Shown here in pieces: positions 1 to 6,188 of a stretch of DNA of 10,229 nt (position 1 is the stretch's first letter; each line of letters starts with the position of its first letter). The notes beneath the pieces are model-generated. The model did not search any database, was not told where the DNA came from, and was given only the letters and a program-made list of their open reading frames with translations. This DNA is from Actinomycetota bacterium (GTDB lineage Bacteria; Actinomycetota; Acidimicrobiia; Acidimicrobiales; UBA8592): positions 6,457 to 16,685 of the forward strand of contig PAYW01000021.1 of assembly GCA_002715425.1 (NCBI GenBank). The letters run 5' to 3'. A program made the position numbers and the translations under genes.

Positions 1-1259
1 CCGAATGCTTCAGCGTATTTTGTGCCTAGCTTAAAAATGTGGCCTGACTCAATTGTTGGGACAATATCCAATGGCTCCATGCACGTTAAGCACAGATCTC
101 CGCTCTCGACTTCACGAAGGTCGACCCATTCGTCCACGTTGATGTCTCGCTCCACGCTCACACCAGAAAAGTGGTAATCATTTTCATTCGCTCCCGTAAT
201 CATATTGATTCGCCCATTTAGGGAACTGTCGGCGTAAATCGGGCATCCTGAAACATCAACCGCACCTAAAGAACCCGGTTCAGCGCCGAGAAAGTCCAGT
301 GTTTCTTCACTTCGTGCTTGACGAATCAACGTAGCCCCAGTTGCATCGGCGAGTTTTTGTTCGTTGAGCTGGTGGTCACCCCGAAGAAGAGCCAACGTGA
401 TTTGCCCGTCGACGACGTACACCATGGTTTTGATTTGGTTATTAGCTAGATGCCCACTTTCAGCAAGTTCTGCAATGGTCCTGATTCCAGGGGTTGCAAA
501 CTTTTCTGTTTCTTCTGGCCCGGTCTCATCGGCTACCGGTTCAAGGTATGAGACAGCTTTTTCTATATTTGCCCCATACCCGCAACCAGCGCAGATCACT
601 GTTCTATCTTCGCCAGAATCTGCCCGGACCATAAACTCAACACTGTCAGACCCCCCCATGTTCCCTGAAGACGCCTCAACAGGGATGGCCTCGAGATCCA
701 TTTTGTTAAAAATTCTTGAATACGCTTCATGCTGAAGGGTAAATGAAGCATCTAAGCCCTGCTCGTCTAAGTCGAAAGAGTAGGCATCCTTCATTGTGAA
801 TTCCCGAACACGAAGTAGGCCACTTTTCGGCCGAGCTTCATCACGGTATTTAGTATGAATCTGATACCACATCTGGGGTAGCTGTTTATACGATGTGATT
901 TCAGATCCGACGATCGCGAAAATCTCCTCAGCCGTTACTCCAAGAGCTGCTTCAGCACCATGCCGATCTTCAAGGCGAAACATAATTTCACCCATTGATT
1001 CCCAACGACCGGACTTTTGCCACGTAGAGGCTGGCTGTAACGTTGGCATTTGAACCTGCTGCCCGCCGATACTGTTCATCTCTTCCTCAATTATTGCGAT
1101 TATTTTTTTCCTCACCCTATGGGCTAGCGGAAGAAGAATATAGTGACCAGAATGCAATTGGCGTATATATCCCCCTCTGACAAGCAACTTATGGCTTTCA
1201 GCTTCAGCATCACCTGGAGCATCGCGCAAGGTCGGAGAAAATAAAGAAGTCCATCGCAT
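1..1259 (-). CDS. proS: Prolyl-tRNA synthetase, bacterial type with editing insertion (partial, C-terminus off the left edge)
   Basis: This cytoplasmic class II aminoacyl-tRNA synthetase charges tRNA-Pro with proline. The 419 codons visible read without a stop from an ATG at 1259. Residues 1-60 match the family N-terminus (MRWTSLFSPTL, then DAEAESHKLLVRGGYIRQL). The TxE loop is T109-A110-E111, and motif 2 runs from about 132 to 163 (YQIHTKYRDEARP, REFTMKDAYSFD). Residues from about 225 to 400 form the YbaK-like insertion that hydrolyses mischarged Ala-tRNA-Pro, with LLRGDHQLNEQK at 291-302 containing the conserved His and Lys. The segment GHIFKLGTKYAEAF at 406-419 is the family signature after the insertion. 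Motif 3 and the anticodon-binding domain (about 150 more residues) lie outside the window. Paired cysteines C223/C226 and C390/C393 flank the insertion, as in several non-proteobacterial ProRS. The gene is divergent from the selenoprotein gene, 48 nt away. Identification is secure. Confidence 0.97.
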   Translation of the reverse strand, partial: MRWTSLFSPTLRDAPGDAEAESHKLLVRGGYIRQLHSGHYILLPLAHRVRKKIIAIIEEEMNSIGGQQVQMPTLQPASTWQKSGRWESMGEIMFRLEDRHGAEAALGVTAEEIFAIVGSEITSYKQLPQMWYQIHTKYRDEARPKSGLLRVREFTMKDAYSFDLDEQGLDASFTLQHEAYSRIFNKMDLEAIPVEASSGNMGGSDSVEFMVRADSGEDRTVICAGCGYGANIEKAVSYLEPVADETGPEETEKFATPGIRTIAELAESGHLANNQIKTMVYVVDGQITLALLRGDHQLNEQKLADATGATLIRQARSEETLDFLGAEPGSLGAVDVSGCPIYADSSLNGRINMITGANENDYHFSGVSVERDINVDEWVDLREVESGDLCLTCMEPLDIVPTIESGHIFKLGTKYAEAF

Positions 1260-1267
1260 TATCTACA

Positions 1268-1273
1268 AGCGTA
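1268..1273 (-). promoter_or_regulatory. Candidate -10 element of a leaderless proS transcript
   Basis: On the minus strand TACGCT lies 8 nt upstream of the proS ATG, with no Shine-Dalgarno sequence between. It fits the TANNNT pattern seen before six other starts in the window. No convincing -35 element is visible in the 48-nt divergent spacer. Confidence 0.35.
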
Positions 1274-1294
1274 GTTACCCAGACGCTTCATAGC

Positions 1295-1300
1295 TAACCT
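1295..1300 (+). promoter_or_regulatory. Candidate -10 element of a leaderless selenoprotein transcript
   Basis: TAACCT ends 7 nt before the ATG at 1308, and the gap (TTTACCA) has no ribosome-binding site. The spacing suits a transcript that begins at or next to the start codon. The -35 region is not recognisable. Confidence 0.4.
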
Positions 1301-1307
1301 TTTACCA

Positions 1308-1835
1308 ATGGGACGAAATCTTTCGAAGATAGCAAGCGCTATCGGAACACTTCTTTTCTTCTTACTACTTACTTCATGCGGCTCGACGACTCAACAATCT
1401 CTAACTGATATTGATCCCTCAAATCAAAAATCTGATGCCACCACGTTGCAAGCAGTTGATGGAACTTCCGTAACTTTCGGCGATTTTGGTCAGCAACCAA
1501 CAGTCCTTTGGTTCTGGTCCCCTCATTGAACACGCTGCCAAATAGAAGCTTCTACGGTCGCAGAAGCCCAAAAAAAGTACATAGGTCAAGTTGACTTCGT
1601 CGGTGTAGCTGGACGCAGCGACCTCGACAACGTAAAAGAATTCATCACATCGTTCGATGTAGGGCAATTCCCTCACCTGTATGACTCTGACGGAGAGATT
1701 TGGGCTCGTTATGGAGTGTCTTCCCAACCGGCTTGGGTTTTTATCGACTCAAACGGAGAACCGCAACGAGCATTTGGGGTCTTGGGTAAGTCTGCGCTTG
1801 ACGGTGAGGTTCAAAAAATCCTCATAGATAGTTAA
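1308..1835 (+). CDS. Thioredoxin-fold lipoprotein of the TlpA/DsbE (MPT53-like) family with an in-frame TGA read as selenocysteine
   Basis: The frame holds 175 residues if TGA at 1527-1529 is decoded as Sec (U74), ending at TAA 1833-1835. Residues 1-24 form a lipoprotein signal: a basic start (MGRNLSK), a hydrophobic core (IGTLLFFLLL) and lipobox L-T-S-C with C24 as the lipidated Cys. Residues 63-80 are the thioredoxin active-site strand and helix, VLWFWSPH-U-TRCQIE, where relatives have FWxPWCxxC. U74 therefore replaces the first, nucleophilic Cys and C77 is the resolving Cys. The rest of the fold continues in the same frame after the TGA: VDFVGVAGRSDLDNVKEF (95-112), GEIWARYGV (129-137), cis-proline P141 in SSQPAWVFID, and a C-terminal helix. 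The arrangement closely matches M. tuberculosis MPT53 as I recall it (FVGIATRAD, VIWARYNV, QPAFVF). The likely role is extracytoplasmic thiol-disulfide exchange, substrate unknown. A nonsense mutation is the main alternative; the hairpin at 1548-1567 and the intact downstream frame argue against it. Confidence 0.88.
1527..1529 (+). other. In-frame TGA, probable selenocysteine codon (U74)
   Basis: This TGA is the only stop between 1308 and 1833 in the frame and falls exactly at the first position of the CxxC motif (U-T-R-C). TGA is not generally reassigned here: the VOC gene ends normally with TGA at 5110-5112, and Trp is encoded by TGG throughout. Confidence 0.85.
1548..1567 (+). promoter_or_regulatory. 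Candidate bacterial SECIS element
   Basis: GCTTCT (1548-1553) pairs perfectly with AGAAGC (1562-1567). Inside, A1554 and C1561 form a mismatch and C1555-G1560 can close a four-base apical loop GGTC (1556-1559). A GGU apical loop is the SelB-recognised feature of the E. coli fdhF SECIS. There are 26 nt between the TGA and the GGT, inside the 16-37 nt range known for bacterial SECIS elements. No extended lower stem toward the UGA is visible. It lies within the coding sequence, as bacterial SECIS elements do, and would bind SelB-GTP-Sec-tRNA. Confidence 0.75.
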
Positions 1836-1876
1836 GACATTGCGGTTAATCTCGTAACCAATTTGCGCATGATCGA

Positions 1877-1882
1877 TAGACT
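1877..1882 (+). promoter_or_regulatory. Candidate -10 element for a leaderless pyrC transcript
   Basis: TAGACT ends 6 nt before the GTG start at 1889. The only Shine-Dalgarno-like run, GGAG at 1886-1889, overlaps the start codon and could not work from that position. This suggests pyrC has its own leaderless promoter, although it lies 53 nt after the selenoprotein stop and could also be co-transcribed. Confidence 0.35.
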
Positions 1883-1888
1883 GATGGA

Positions 1889-2938
1889 GTGGATTTATCA
1901 ATTCGAATACCTCGCCCCGACGATTGGCATGTACATCTACGAGACGGAGCAATGCTCGAGGCAGTTGTTAAATATACGGCTAACAGATTTCGATACGCCA
2001 TCATTATGCCGAACCTATCCCCACCGGTAGCTACCTCTGAGGTAGCTGAGCTATACCATCAACGAATACTCAAAGCAGCAGGTGATCAAGCCCCATGGTT
2101 CCGACCCCTTATGACGCTGTATTGCTCACCTAGTCTGGACCAAGATGACCTTCTAAGAGGTCACGAAGCCGGAATAGTGAAGGCTGTCAAATATTACCCT
2201 CTTGGAGCCACCACAAATTCGGATCATGGCGGAGATAACATACTTCATTTCATTGAATTATTTGAAACAATGGCAGATCATCAAATCCCGTTATTAGTCC
2301 ATGCCGAATCAACAAATCCAGATATAGACCTATTCGACAGAGAAGCTGCATTTCTGGAACAGGAACTCCACCCCTTATGTGAACAGATACCAACCCTCCA
2401 AGTTACTGTAGAGCATGTTTCCACGAGTGCGGGAGTTGATTTTGTCCTCGATCATTCTCAAGTAGGGGCTTCAGTTACGCCACACCACTTATCCAGAAAT
2501 AAATCTGACCTTATGACTCCGGAATTTGACCCTAATCTCTTTTGCAAACCCATCATTAATTCTGAATCTGATCGGCAAGCTATCGTTTCCGTCGCTACAT
2601 CAGGTAACCCCTCATTTTTTCTCGGTACAGATTCCGCACCACACCCAACATCAGAAAAATATGGGGAACAGGCAAAGGCGGGTATTTTTAATGCAGCATA
2701 CGGTCTTGAGGTTGTTGCTGAAATCTTCGCCCAGGAAAATAAACTAGAGTACTTCGCAGATTTTGCTTCAAATAATGGATCAGCTTTTTACGGGTATGAG
2801 CCCTCAGAAGATGAGTTGCTTCTTTCAAGAAAGCAAGTAGAGGTAGAGCTCGCGCCCACTCTATCTACCCGCGAAGGCGACCAAGTCGTACTTTTTGGGG
2901 TGGATGAAGCTTCACAATGGACCATCTCGAAGATTTAA
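1889..2938 (+). CDS. pyrC: Dihydroorotase, class II (E. coli PyrC type)
   Basis: This cytoplasmic zinc amidohydrolase interconverts N-carbamoyl-L-aspartate and dihydroorotate, the third step of de novo pyrimidine synthesis. At 349 residues it matches the length of E. coli PyrC (about 348) and aligns along its whole length. Metal and substrate residues are in place: H14-x-H16 and R18 in DDWHVHLRD, the carboxylated lysine K101 in KAVKYYPLGATTNSDHG, H138 in LLVHAE, H176 in VEHVST, and the catalytic Asp D248 in FLGTDSAPH. The start is GTG at 1889, because an in-frame TAG at 1877-1879 excludes any longer version and the next Met (residue 22) would remove the HxH motif. It is convergent with the crotonase gene, 13 nt apart. 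E. coli-type dihydroorotase is less expected in an actinobacterium, where the class I enzyme in a pyr operon is usual; no other pyr gene is nearby. Confidence 0.96.
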   Translation: MDLSIRIPRPDDWHVHLRDGAMLEAVVKYTANRFRYAIIMPNLSPPVATSEVAELYHQRILKAAGDQAPWFRPLMTLYCSPSLDQDDLLRGHEAGIVKAVKYYPLGATTNSDHGGDNILHFIELFETMADHQIPLLVHAESTNPDIDLFDREAAFLEQELHPLCEQIPTLQVTVEHVSTSAGVDFVLDHSQVGASVTPHHLSRNKSDLMTPEFDPNLFCKPIINSESDRQAIVSVATSGNPSFFLGTDSAPHPTSEKYGEQAKAGIFNAAYGLEVVAEIFAQENKLEYFADFASNNGSAFYGYEPSEDELLLSRKQVEVELAPTLSTREGDQVVLFGVDEASQWTISKI

Positions 2939-2951
2939 ACCATTTTGAGAA

Positions 2952-3833
2952 TTACTCTGTTTCCTTAGTTCGATAATCTCCATACGCGCCATCACGATCA
3001 GATAGGGCTTCCGTTAGACCCTTATCTTTAATGCTGCCGAGAAATTCTTTCATTGAATCAGTATGGATACCTAATGCGCATAATTCAGTTCCTGCCCGAA
3101 TCCCAGTTCGTAAACCCATTATTTCCATCTGGCGATGAACAACTCGTTTGTTAAGCTGAGTTAAATCTGTGGGCGTTTTTGATATTCGTTCGGCAATAGC
3201 TAATACTTCCTCTTCAAGTTTTTCAGCTGGAAATGCTCTATTCGCCCATCCTTCAGCAACTGCCTCGATACCAGTAATTGAGTCACCGGTCATCATCATC
3301 TCCATTGCTCTTCGCATACCTAGAAACCATGTATGAAAATGCATATCAGGTACTCCGAAACGCGTGGCCGGATACCCCATCTGAGCATCTTCAGCGATAT
3401 AAACAAGATCACAACAAGTAGCTAATTCGCTTCCCCCAGCGAGACAATAGCCATGCACCTGAGCAATAACGGGCTTTGCAAGGTCCCAGATACTCATCCA
3501 CCCTTCGGTCACATGGCGAGGCCATTGACCTTCACCTCCGGCAGTAAAGAAGGGCATAGCATGTCCAGCATTAGCTCCTGAAAGATCATACCCAGCTGAA
3601 AAAGATGGGCCGGCACCACGAATGATTGAAACCTTTACATCTGAATCCATATCAGCATCTCGAAGAGCACTGAGAATGGCACCTCGAAGTGGATGGATTA
3701 ATGAGTTACGCTTTTCTGGCCTGTTCATCGTCAATCGACGGACGCCAGGGATCGGATCATCAATTAGTAAGATTTCAGAATATTCTACTTCGCCACTGCC
3801 TAGATTAGTATTTTCGTTTCCGTACTCACTCAT
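2952..3833 (-). CDS. Enoyl-CoA hydratase/isomerase (crotonase) family protein lacking the second catalytic Glu
   Basis: Crotonase-fold enzymes act on acyl-CoA thioesters through an oxyanion hole. From ATG at 3833 the protein has 293 residues. The core begins around LTMNRPEKRNSL (34-45). The first oxyanion-hole segment is FSAGYDLSG (78-86) and the second is HGYCLAGGSELATCCD (127-142). E136 matches the first catalytic Glu of enoyl-CoA hydratase (Glu144 in rat). The second Glu (rat Glu164, in a G-x-P-E motif) is replaced: the sequence here is GYPATRFGVPD (153-163). Simple hydratase activity is therefore doubtful, and another crotonase reaction (isomerase, hydrolase, lyase) is possible. The extension to a TTG at 3905 has no family similarity, whereas ATG 3833 has GGGA 5 nt upstream. 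It lies 76 nt downstream of the methyltransferase on the same strand, probably in one operon. The true substrate is unknown. Confidence 0.9.
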   Translation of the reverse strand: MSEYGNENTNLGSGEVEYSEILLIDDPIPGVRRLTMNRPEKRNSLIHPLRGAILSALRDADMDSDVKVSIIRGAGPSFSAGYDLSGANAGHAMPFFTAGGEGQWPRHVTEGWMSIWDLAKPVIAQVHGYCLAGGSELATCCDLVYIAEDAQMGYPATRFGVPDMHFHTWFLGMRRAMEMMMTGDSITGIEAVAEGWANRAFPAEKLEEEVLAIAERISKTPTDLTQLNKRVVHRQMEIMGLRTGIRAGTELCALGIHTDSMKEFLGSIKDKGLTEALSDRDGAYGDYRTKETE

Positions 3834-3909
3834 ATTTTCCCAACTTTCGTTCCTACAACCAGCGTAATCGAGAAGGAGGAAACCTAGGTGGCCCCAATAG
3901 TTCAAGAAT

Positions 3910-4623
3910 TTATAGGCGTTCCAAGGTAGCTAGTAAAGTTCCCGATCGATTTTTAGTGTTGGAATGGTCAAATGGAACCGAAGCTCGAGCTGCAGCAGCG
4001 CTTCCAGGTCGATGTTTCGCTTCTTCAAAGTGATATTCGGAAACAACACGAAAGTGATGCGATAGTTGCGTTGTTAAATTCCACGGAATCGTGACGGGTT
4101 CACTTAGTGTCGCTTTAGGATGTACCTCAACTAAGAATATGAAATGTCCACCAGAAGTGAGAATTCGAGCAATCTCATCAAGAGTAAGGCTCAGGTCATC
4201 AACGTGATCTAACGAATTGATGGACGTGACAACATCAAAGGACTCATTGGCAAACGGGAGTTGTTCAGCGTTACATGCCACATAACAAGCTTCATGACCT
4301 GTAATGCCTAGCTGAATATAATCATGCATTAATGGGTCAATGCCTACTCGTAATTCTGAGTCATCCAGCCACTCCAGACTTCCTCTTGGGCCACACCCGA
4401 TGTCAATAACCCTTTTCCCTATGTAGATAGATCGATCCACACCTAACACATCAGTGAATATGCCTGAAGTAAATGGACTCAATCCTTTCTCACGGAATGT
4501 ACGCCATCGCCAGTATCCCAGTTCATAAAGACGTTTCACATTAACGCCCAATCTTAAAAAAACCCGCCCAGCTCTTTGTACAAGTATCTCCAACGGTTTT
4601 GGTAAAGGCTGTTGATGTTCCAC
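3910..4623 (-). CDS. Class I SAM-dependent methyltransferase (Methyltransf_11-like)
   Basis: This predicted soluble 237-residue protein transfers a methyl group from S-adenosylmethionine to an unknown acceptor. Motif I is VIDIGCGPRG (72-81), the SAM-binding glycine loop. The acidic residue that binds the ribose hydroxyls is probably D96 in VGIDPLMHD. N118-AEQLPF with ESFDVV (127-132) is the adenine-binding region followed by motif II. EIARILTSGGHFIFLVEVHP (150-169) is the post-motif strand common to Methyltransf_11. The first 70 residues are basic and helical and may confer substrate specificity. The start is GTG at 4623; the nearby ATG at 4631 is out of frame. It is divergent from the VOC gene by 96 nt and upstream of the crotonase gene, so the two may share a pathway, but the sequence does not show which. 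Confidence 0.88.
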   Translation of the reverse strand: MEHQQPLPKPLEILVQRAGRVFLRLGVNVKRLYELGYWRWRTFREKGLSPFTSGIFTDVLGVDRSIYIGKRVIDIGCGPRGSLEWLDDSELRVGIDPLMHDYIQLGITGHEACYVACNAEQLPFANESFDVVTSINSLDHVDDLSLTLDEIARILTSGGHFIFLVEVHPKATLSEPVTIPWNLTTQLSHHFRVVSEYHFEEAKHRPGSAAAARASVPFDHSNTKNRSGTLLATLERL

Positions 4624-4629
4624 TCGTGC

Positions 4630-4635
4630 ATCTTA
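4630..4635 (-). promoter_or_regulatory. Candidate -10 element for a leaderless methyltransferase transcript
   Basis: On the minus strand TAAGAT ends 6 nt before the GTG start at 4623. There is no Shine-Dalgarno sequence in the gap (GCACGA). A matching -35 hexamer is not obvious. Confidence 0.4.
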
Positions 4636-4685
4636 TTGCAGATAGTTATCTAAAACATGAACTCTTAGCTTCGTCTCTTATCAAA

Positions 4686-4713
4686 TTGAGCTTCAGGTCT
4701 GTTAAGTTATAAC
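4686..4713 (+). promoter_or_regulatory. Promoter of the VOC gene, apparently leaderless
   Basis: TTGAGC (4686-4691) and TATAAC (4708-4713) resemble sigma-70 -35 and -10 boxes with a 16-nt spacer. The -10 box ends 6 nt before the ATG at 4720, so transcription would start at or beside the initiation codon. This is the best-formed promoter in the window. Confidence 0.5.
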
Positions 4714-4719
4714 TACGGT

Positions 4720-5112
4720 ATGGCACCTCGACTCACCCACCTCGCTCTTCCTTGCCATGATCTGGATGCCACCATCGCATGGTATGAGAAATACACACCG
4801 TTACGAAAGACACATCATCGTCAAGACCCTTTGGGCGCTGTCGCATGGCTGTCTCCTGAAGAGCTCGGAATTGTTCTTGTGTTTATTCAGAAAAATGAAA
4901 CCCCTAAACCAGTTCCGATTCTTGCTCCGTTGGCGCATTTGGGGATATCGCTCGACTCGACCGATCAAGTTGATGAGATTGCTACACGAGGGGAAAACGA
5001 AGGTTGTTTAGCTTGGGAGCCAAGGCAGGAATCAGATCCTGTTGGATATATATGCGCCCTATCAGATCCAGATGGGAATCTTGTCGAATTCTCCTATGGC
5101 CAGGAAATCTGA
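4720..5112 (+). CDS. Glyoxalase/bleomycin-resistance/dioxygenase (VOC) superfamily protein
   Basis: At 130 residues this is a single VOC module of two beta-alpha-beta-beta-beta repeats. The first repeat starts LTHLALPCHDLDATIAWYEK (5-24) and the second PLAHLGISLDSTDQVDEI (70-87), ending with the family signature SDPDGNLVEFSY (115-126). Likely metal ligands are H7, H73 and E123. VOC proteins bind a divalent metal and act on small molecules (glyoxalase, epimerase, dioxygenase or drug-binding roles). The sequence does not decide between these, and a single module probably dimerises. The ATG at 4720 immediately follows a promoter-like sequence. The gene is convergent with the desaturase gene, 22 nt apart, and ends with an ordinary TGA, which bears on the TGA reading in the selenoprotein. 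Confidence 0.9.
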   Translation: MAPRLTHLALPCHDLDATIAWYEKYTPLRKTHHRQDPLGAVAWLSPEELGIVLVFIQKNETPKPVPILAPLAHLGISLDSTDQVDEIATRGENEGCLAWEPRQESDPVGYICALSDPDGNLVEFSYGQEI

Positions 5113-5134
5113 AGAAGTCGTCATCAACAATTTA

Positions 5135-6052
5135 CTAACTTATTTGTGCCTCCGCCCGTCCTTCAATGCGAGCGCCTTGTGCATCAAGATGCTTGCCAAG
5201 AGATTTCCATAATAAACGAAGCTTATAGTGCGGCACCCTCGGAAAAAGGTGATGTAGAAGATGGTAGTCGTGTCCACGGATCAGAAACGTGCTCCCTATG
5301 AATGTAAAGATTCTTGTATCTCGATACCGTCCGGTTTCTTTATGAGGATGATGCGGAAGCCAGCCAAAGACAAGACTCAGCCAGAAACGCCCGATCCATG
5401 CTGGTATGTACCAAAGAAGCCACACAGCTGTTCCAAATCCTGCCGCTGTTCCGGCGATTAAAACAGTCACATGTATTAGTGCAATCCAACGAGATGCTTT
5501 TGCCACCTCAGGACCGCGAATCCGATCGCGTTCAGCAAAACGTTCTCTGATCGCGGGTGGAATGGCTTTTGCTAACGGCGGGAATATTTGTATAAACGGG
5601 ATTAAGGGGTAAAGGATCGCTCCGGCGATAACTCTACCGAAGATTTGTCCGGGATTTCCCGCAGAATTTAAAACATCTGGGTCTCGTTCACCATTGGCAT
5701 GGGTGTGATGTAAAAGATGGGTTGTAACATGGCCACGGAAACTCTCGCATAGAACAAGCCCTGTCGTTTCTCCGATAAATCGGTCAATCCATGCGAATGT
5801 TTTCCTTCCACCTGAAGGTGTGTGATGCACGGATTCGTGCATGGGCATATAGCAGGCTTGAATAAAGACAACGCTCAGACCTATTCCCGCAACAAGAGGA
5901 ACTGTCCCATTCAAAGTCAGGACGACAGTGGTTATCCATCCGCCTACTGCCCAAAGGAAATTAAAGATTGAACGAATTCCGAACGTTCCAATGAAAGGGT
6001 CAACAGTGGCCTTTTCAAAAGTTAACCGTTCTATTCCTTCTAACTTCTCCAC
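5135..6052 (-). CDS. Membrane di-iron fatty acid desaturase / carotene hydroxylase-like protein
   Basis: This integral membrane non-haem di-iron enzyme of 305 residues would insert a double bond or hydroxyl into a lipid or carotenoid using O2 and an electron donor. Three histidine boxes are complete: HESVHH (72-77), H108 with HLLHHTH (112-118), and HDYHLLHH (261-268), plus HHPH at 234-237. Hydrophobic segments at about 28-48, 50-68, 139-163, 188-206 and 208-228 fit a four-helix desaturase core with the histidines on the cytoplasmic side. The motif GRYRDTR (241-247) followed by RGHDYHLLHHLFPRVPHYK recalls CrtR-type carotenoid hydroxylases as well as acyl desaturases, so the substrate is open. 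The start is GTG at 6052, preceded by GGGGAAG only 2 nt away, which makes the start somewhat uncertain. No carotenoid or fatty acid genes are adjacent. Confidence 0.9.
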   Translation of the reverse strand: MEKLEGIERLTFEKATVDPFIGTFGIRSIFNFLWAVGGWITTVVLTLNGTVPLVAGIGLSVVFIQACYMPMHESVHHTPSGGRKTFAWIDRFIGETTGLVLCESFRGHVTTHLLHHTHANGERDPDVLNSAGNPGQIFGRVIAGAILYPLIPFIQIFPPLAKAIPPAIRERFAERDRIRGPEVAKASRWIALIHVTVLIAGTAAGFGTAVWLLWYIPAWIGRFWLSLVFGWLPHHPHKETGRYRDTRIFTFIGSTFLIRGHDYHLLHHLFPRVPHYKLRLLWKSLGKHLDAQGARIEGRAEAQIS

Positions 6053-6116
6053 AACTTCCCCAATATGCGTTGTATCTATCGATGGTAGTTGCCATATTTG
6101 TAGCTAGATAATTTTC

Positions 6117-6130
6117 AATTTTTTAAAATT
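6117..6130. repeat. AT-rich inverted repeat in the desaturase/amine oxidase divergent spacer
   Basis: AATTTT (6117-6122) and AAAATT (6125-6130) form 6-bp inverted arms separated by TT. The 136-nt spacer between the two divergent genes is AT-rich here and otherwise holds only the amine oxidase promoter candidate. It could be an operator or an upstream promoter element, but short A/T palindromes also arise by chance. Confidence 0.25.
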
Positions 6131-6152
6131 AAAACAAACGCATTCGAGACGA

Positions 6153-6182
6153 TTGTACAGGCATAATGTCAGTCTGTAATTT
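6153..6182 (+). promoter_or_regulatory. Candidate promoter of the amine oxidase gene, apparently leaderless
   Basis: TTGTAC (6153-6158) is a plausible -35 box. Downstream, TAATTT (6177-6182, 18-nt spacer) or the overlapping TGTAAT (6175-6180, 16-nt spacer) is a plausible -10 box. These end 6 or 8 nt before the ATG at 6189, and the gap has no Shine-Dalgarno sequence. Confidence 0.4.
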
Positions 6183-6188
6183 GGTCTC

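Noticed and set aside
364..735. Plus-strand open frame inside proS
   Set aside because: It is antisense to the ProRS editing domain and shows no recognisable protein features.
1308..1529. A stand-alone 73-residue lipoprotein ending at TGA
   Set aside because: It stops in the middle of the thioredoxin active-site motif, and the same frame continues with the rest of the fold to 1835.
1527..1529. Sequencing error or nonsense mutation (TGC/TGT to TGA) making a pseudogene
   Set aside because: It cannot be fully excluded, since one base change would suffice. However, the downstream frame is intact, the stop falls on the one residue Sec would replace, and a GGU-loop hairpin lies at the right distance.
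1527..1529. Genome-wide reassignment of TGA (to Trp or Cys)
   Set aside because: The VOC gene ends properly at TGA 5110-5112 with no conserved extension, and Trp is encoded by TGG everywhere.
1419..1727. Minus-strand open frame opposite the selenoprotein gene
   Set aside because: It has no family similarity and exists as a shadow of the plus-strand codons, which encode a recognisable domain.
1884..1886. ATG just upstream of pyrC as its start
   Set aside because: It is out of frame with the dihydroorotase; GTG 1889 is the only start that keeps the HxH motif.
3834..3905. Longer crotonase start (TTG at 3905)
   Set aside because: The extra 24 residues resemble nothing in the family, TTG is weak, and ATG 3833 has GGGA at a suitable distance.
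5113..5134. Terminator between the convergent VOC and desaturase genes
   Set aside because: The 22-nt gap has no GC-rich hairpin or T-run; the 13-nt gap at 2939-2951 also shows none.
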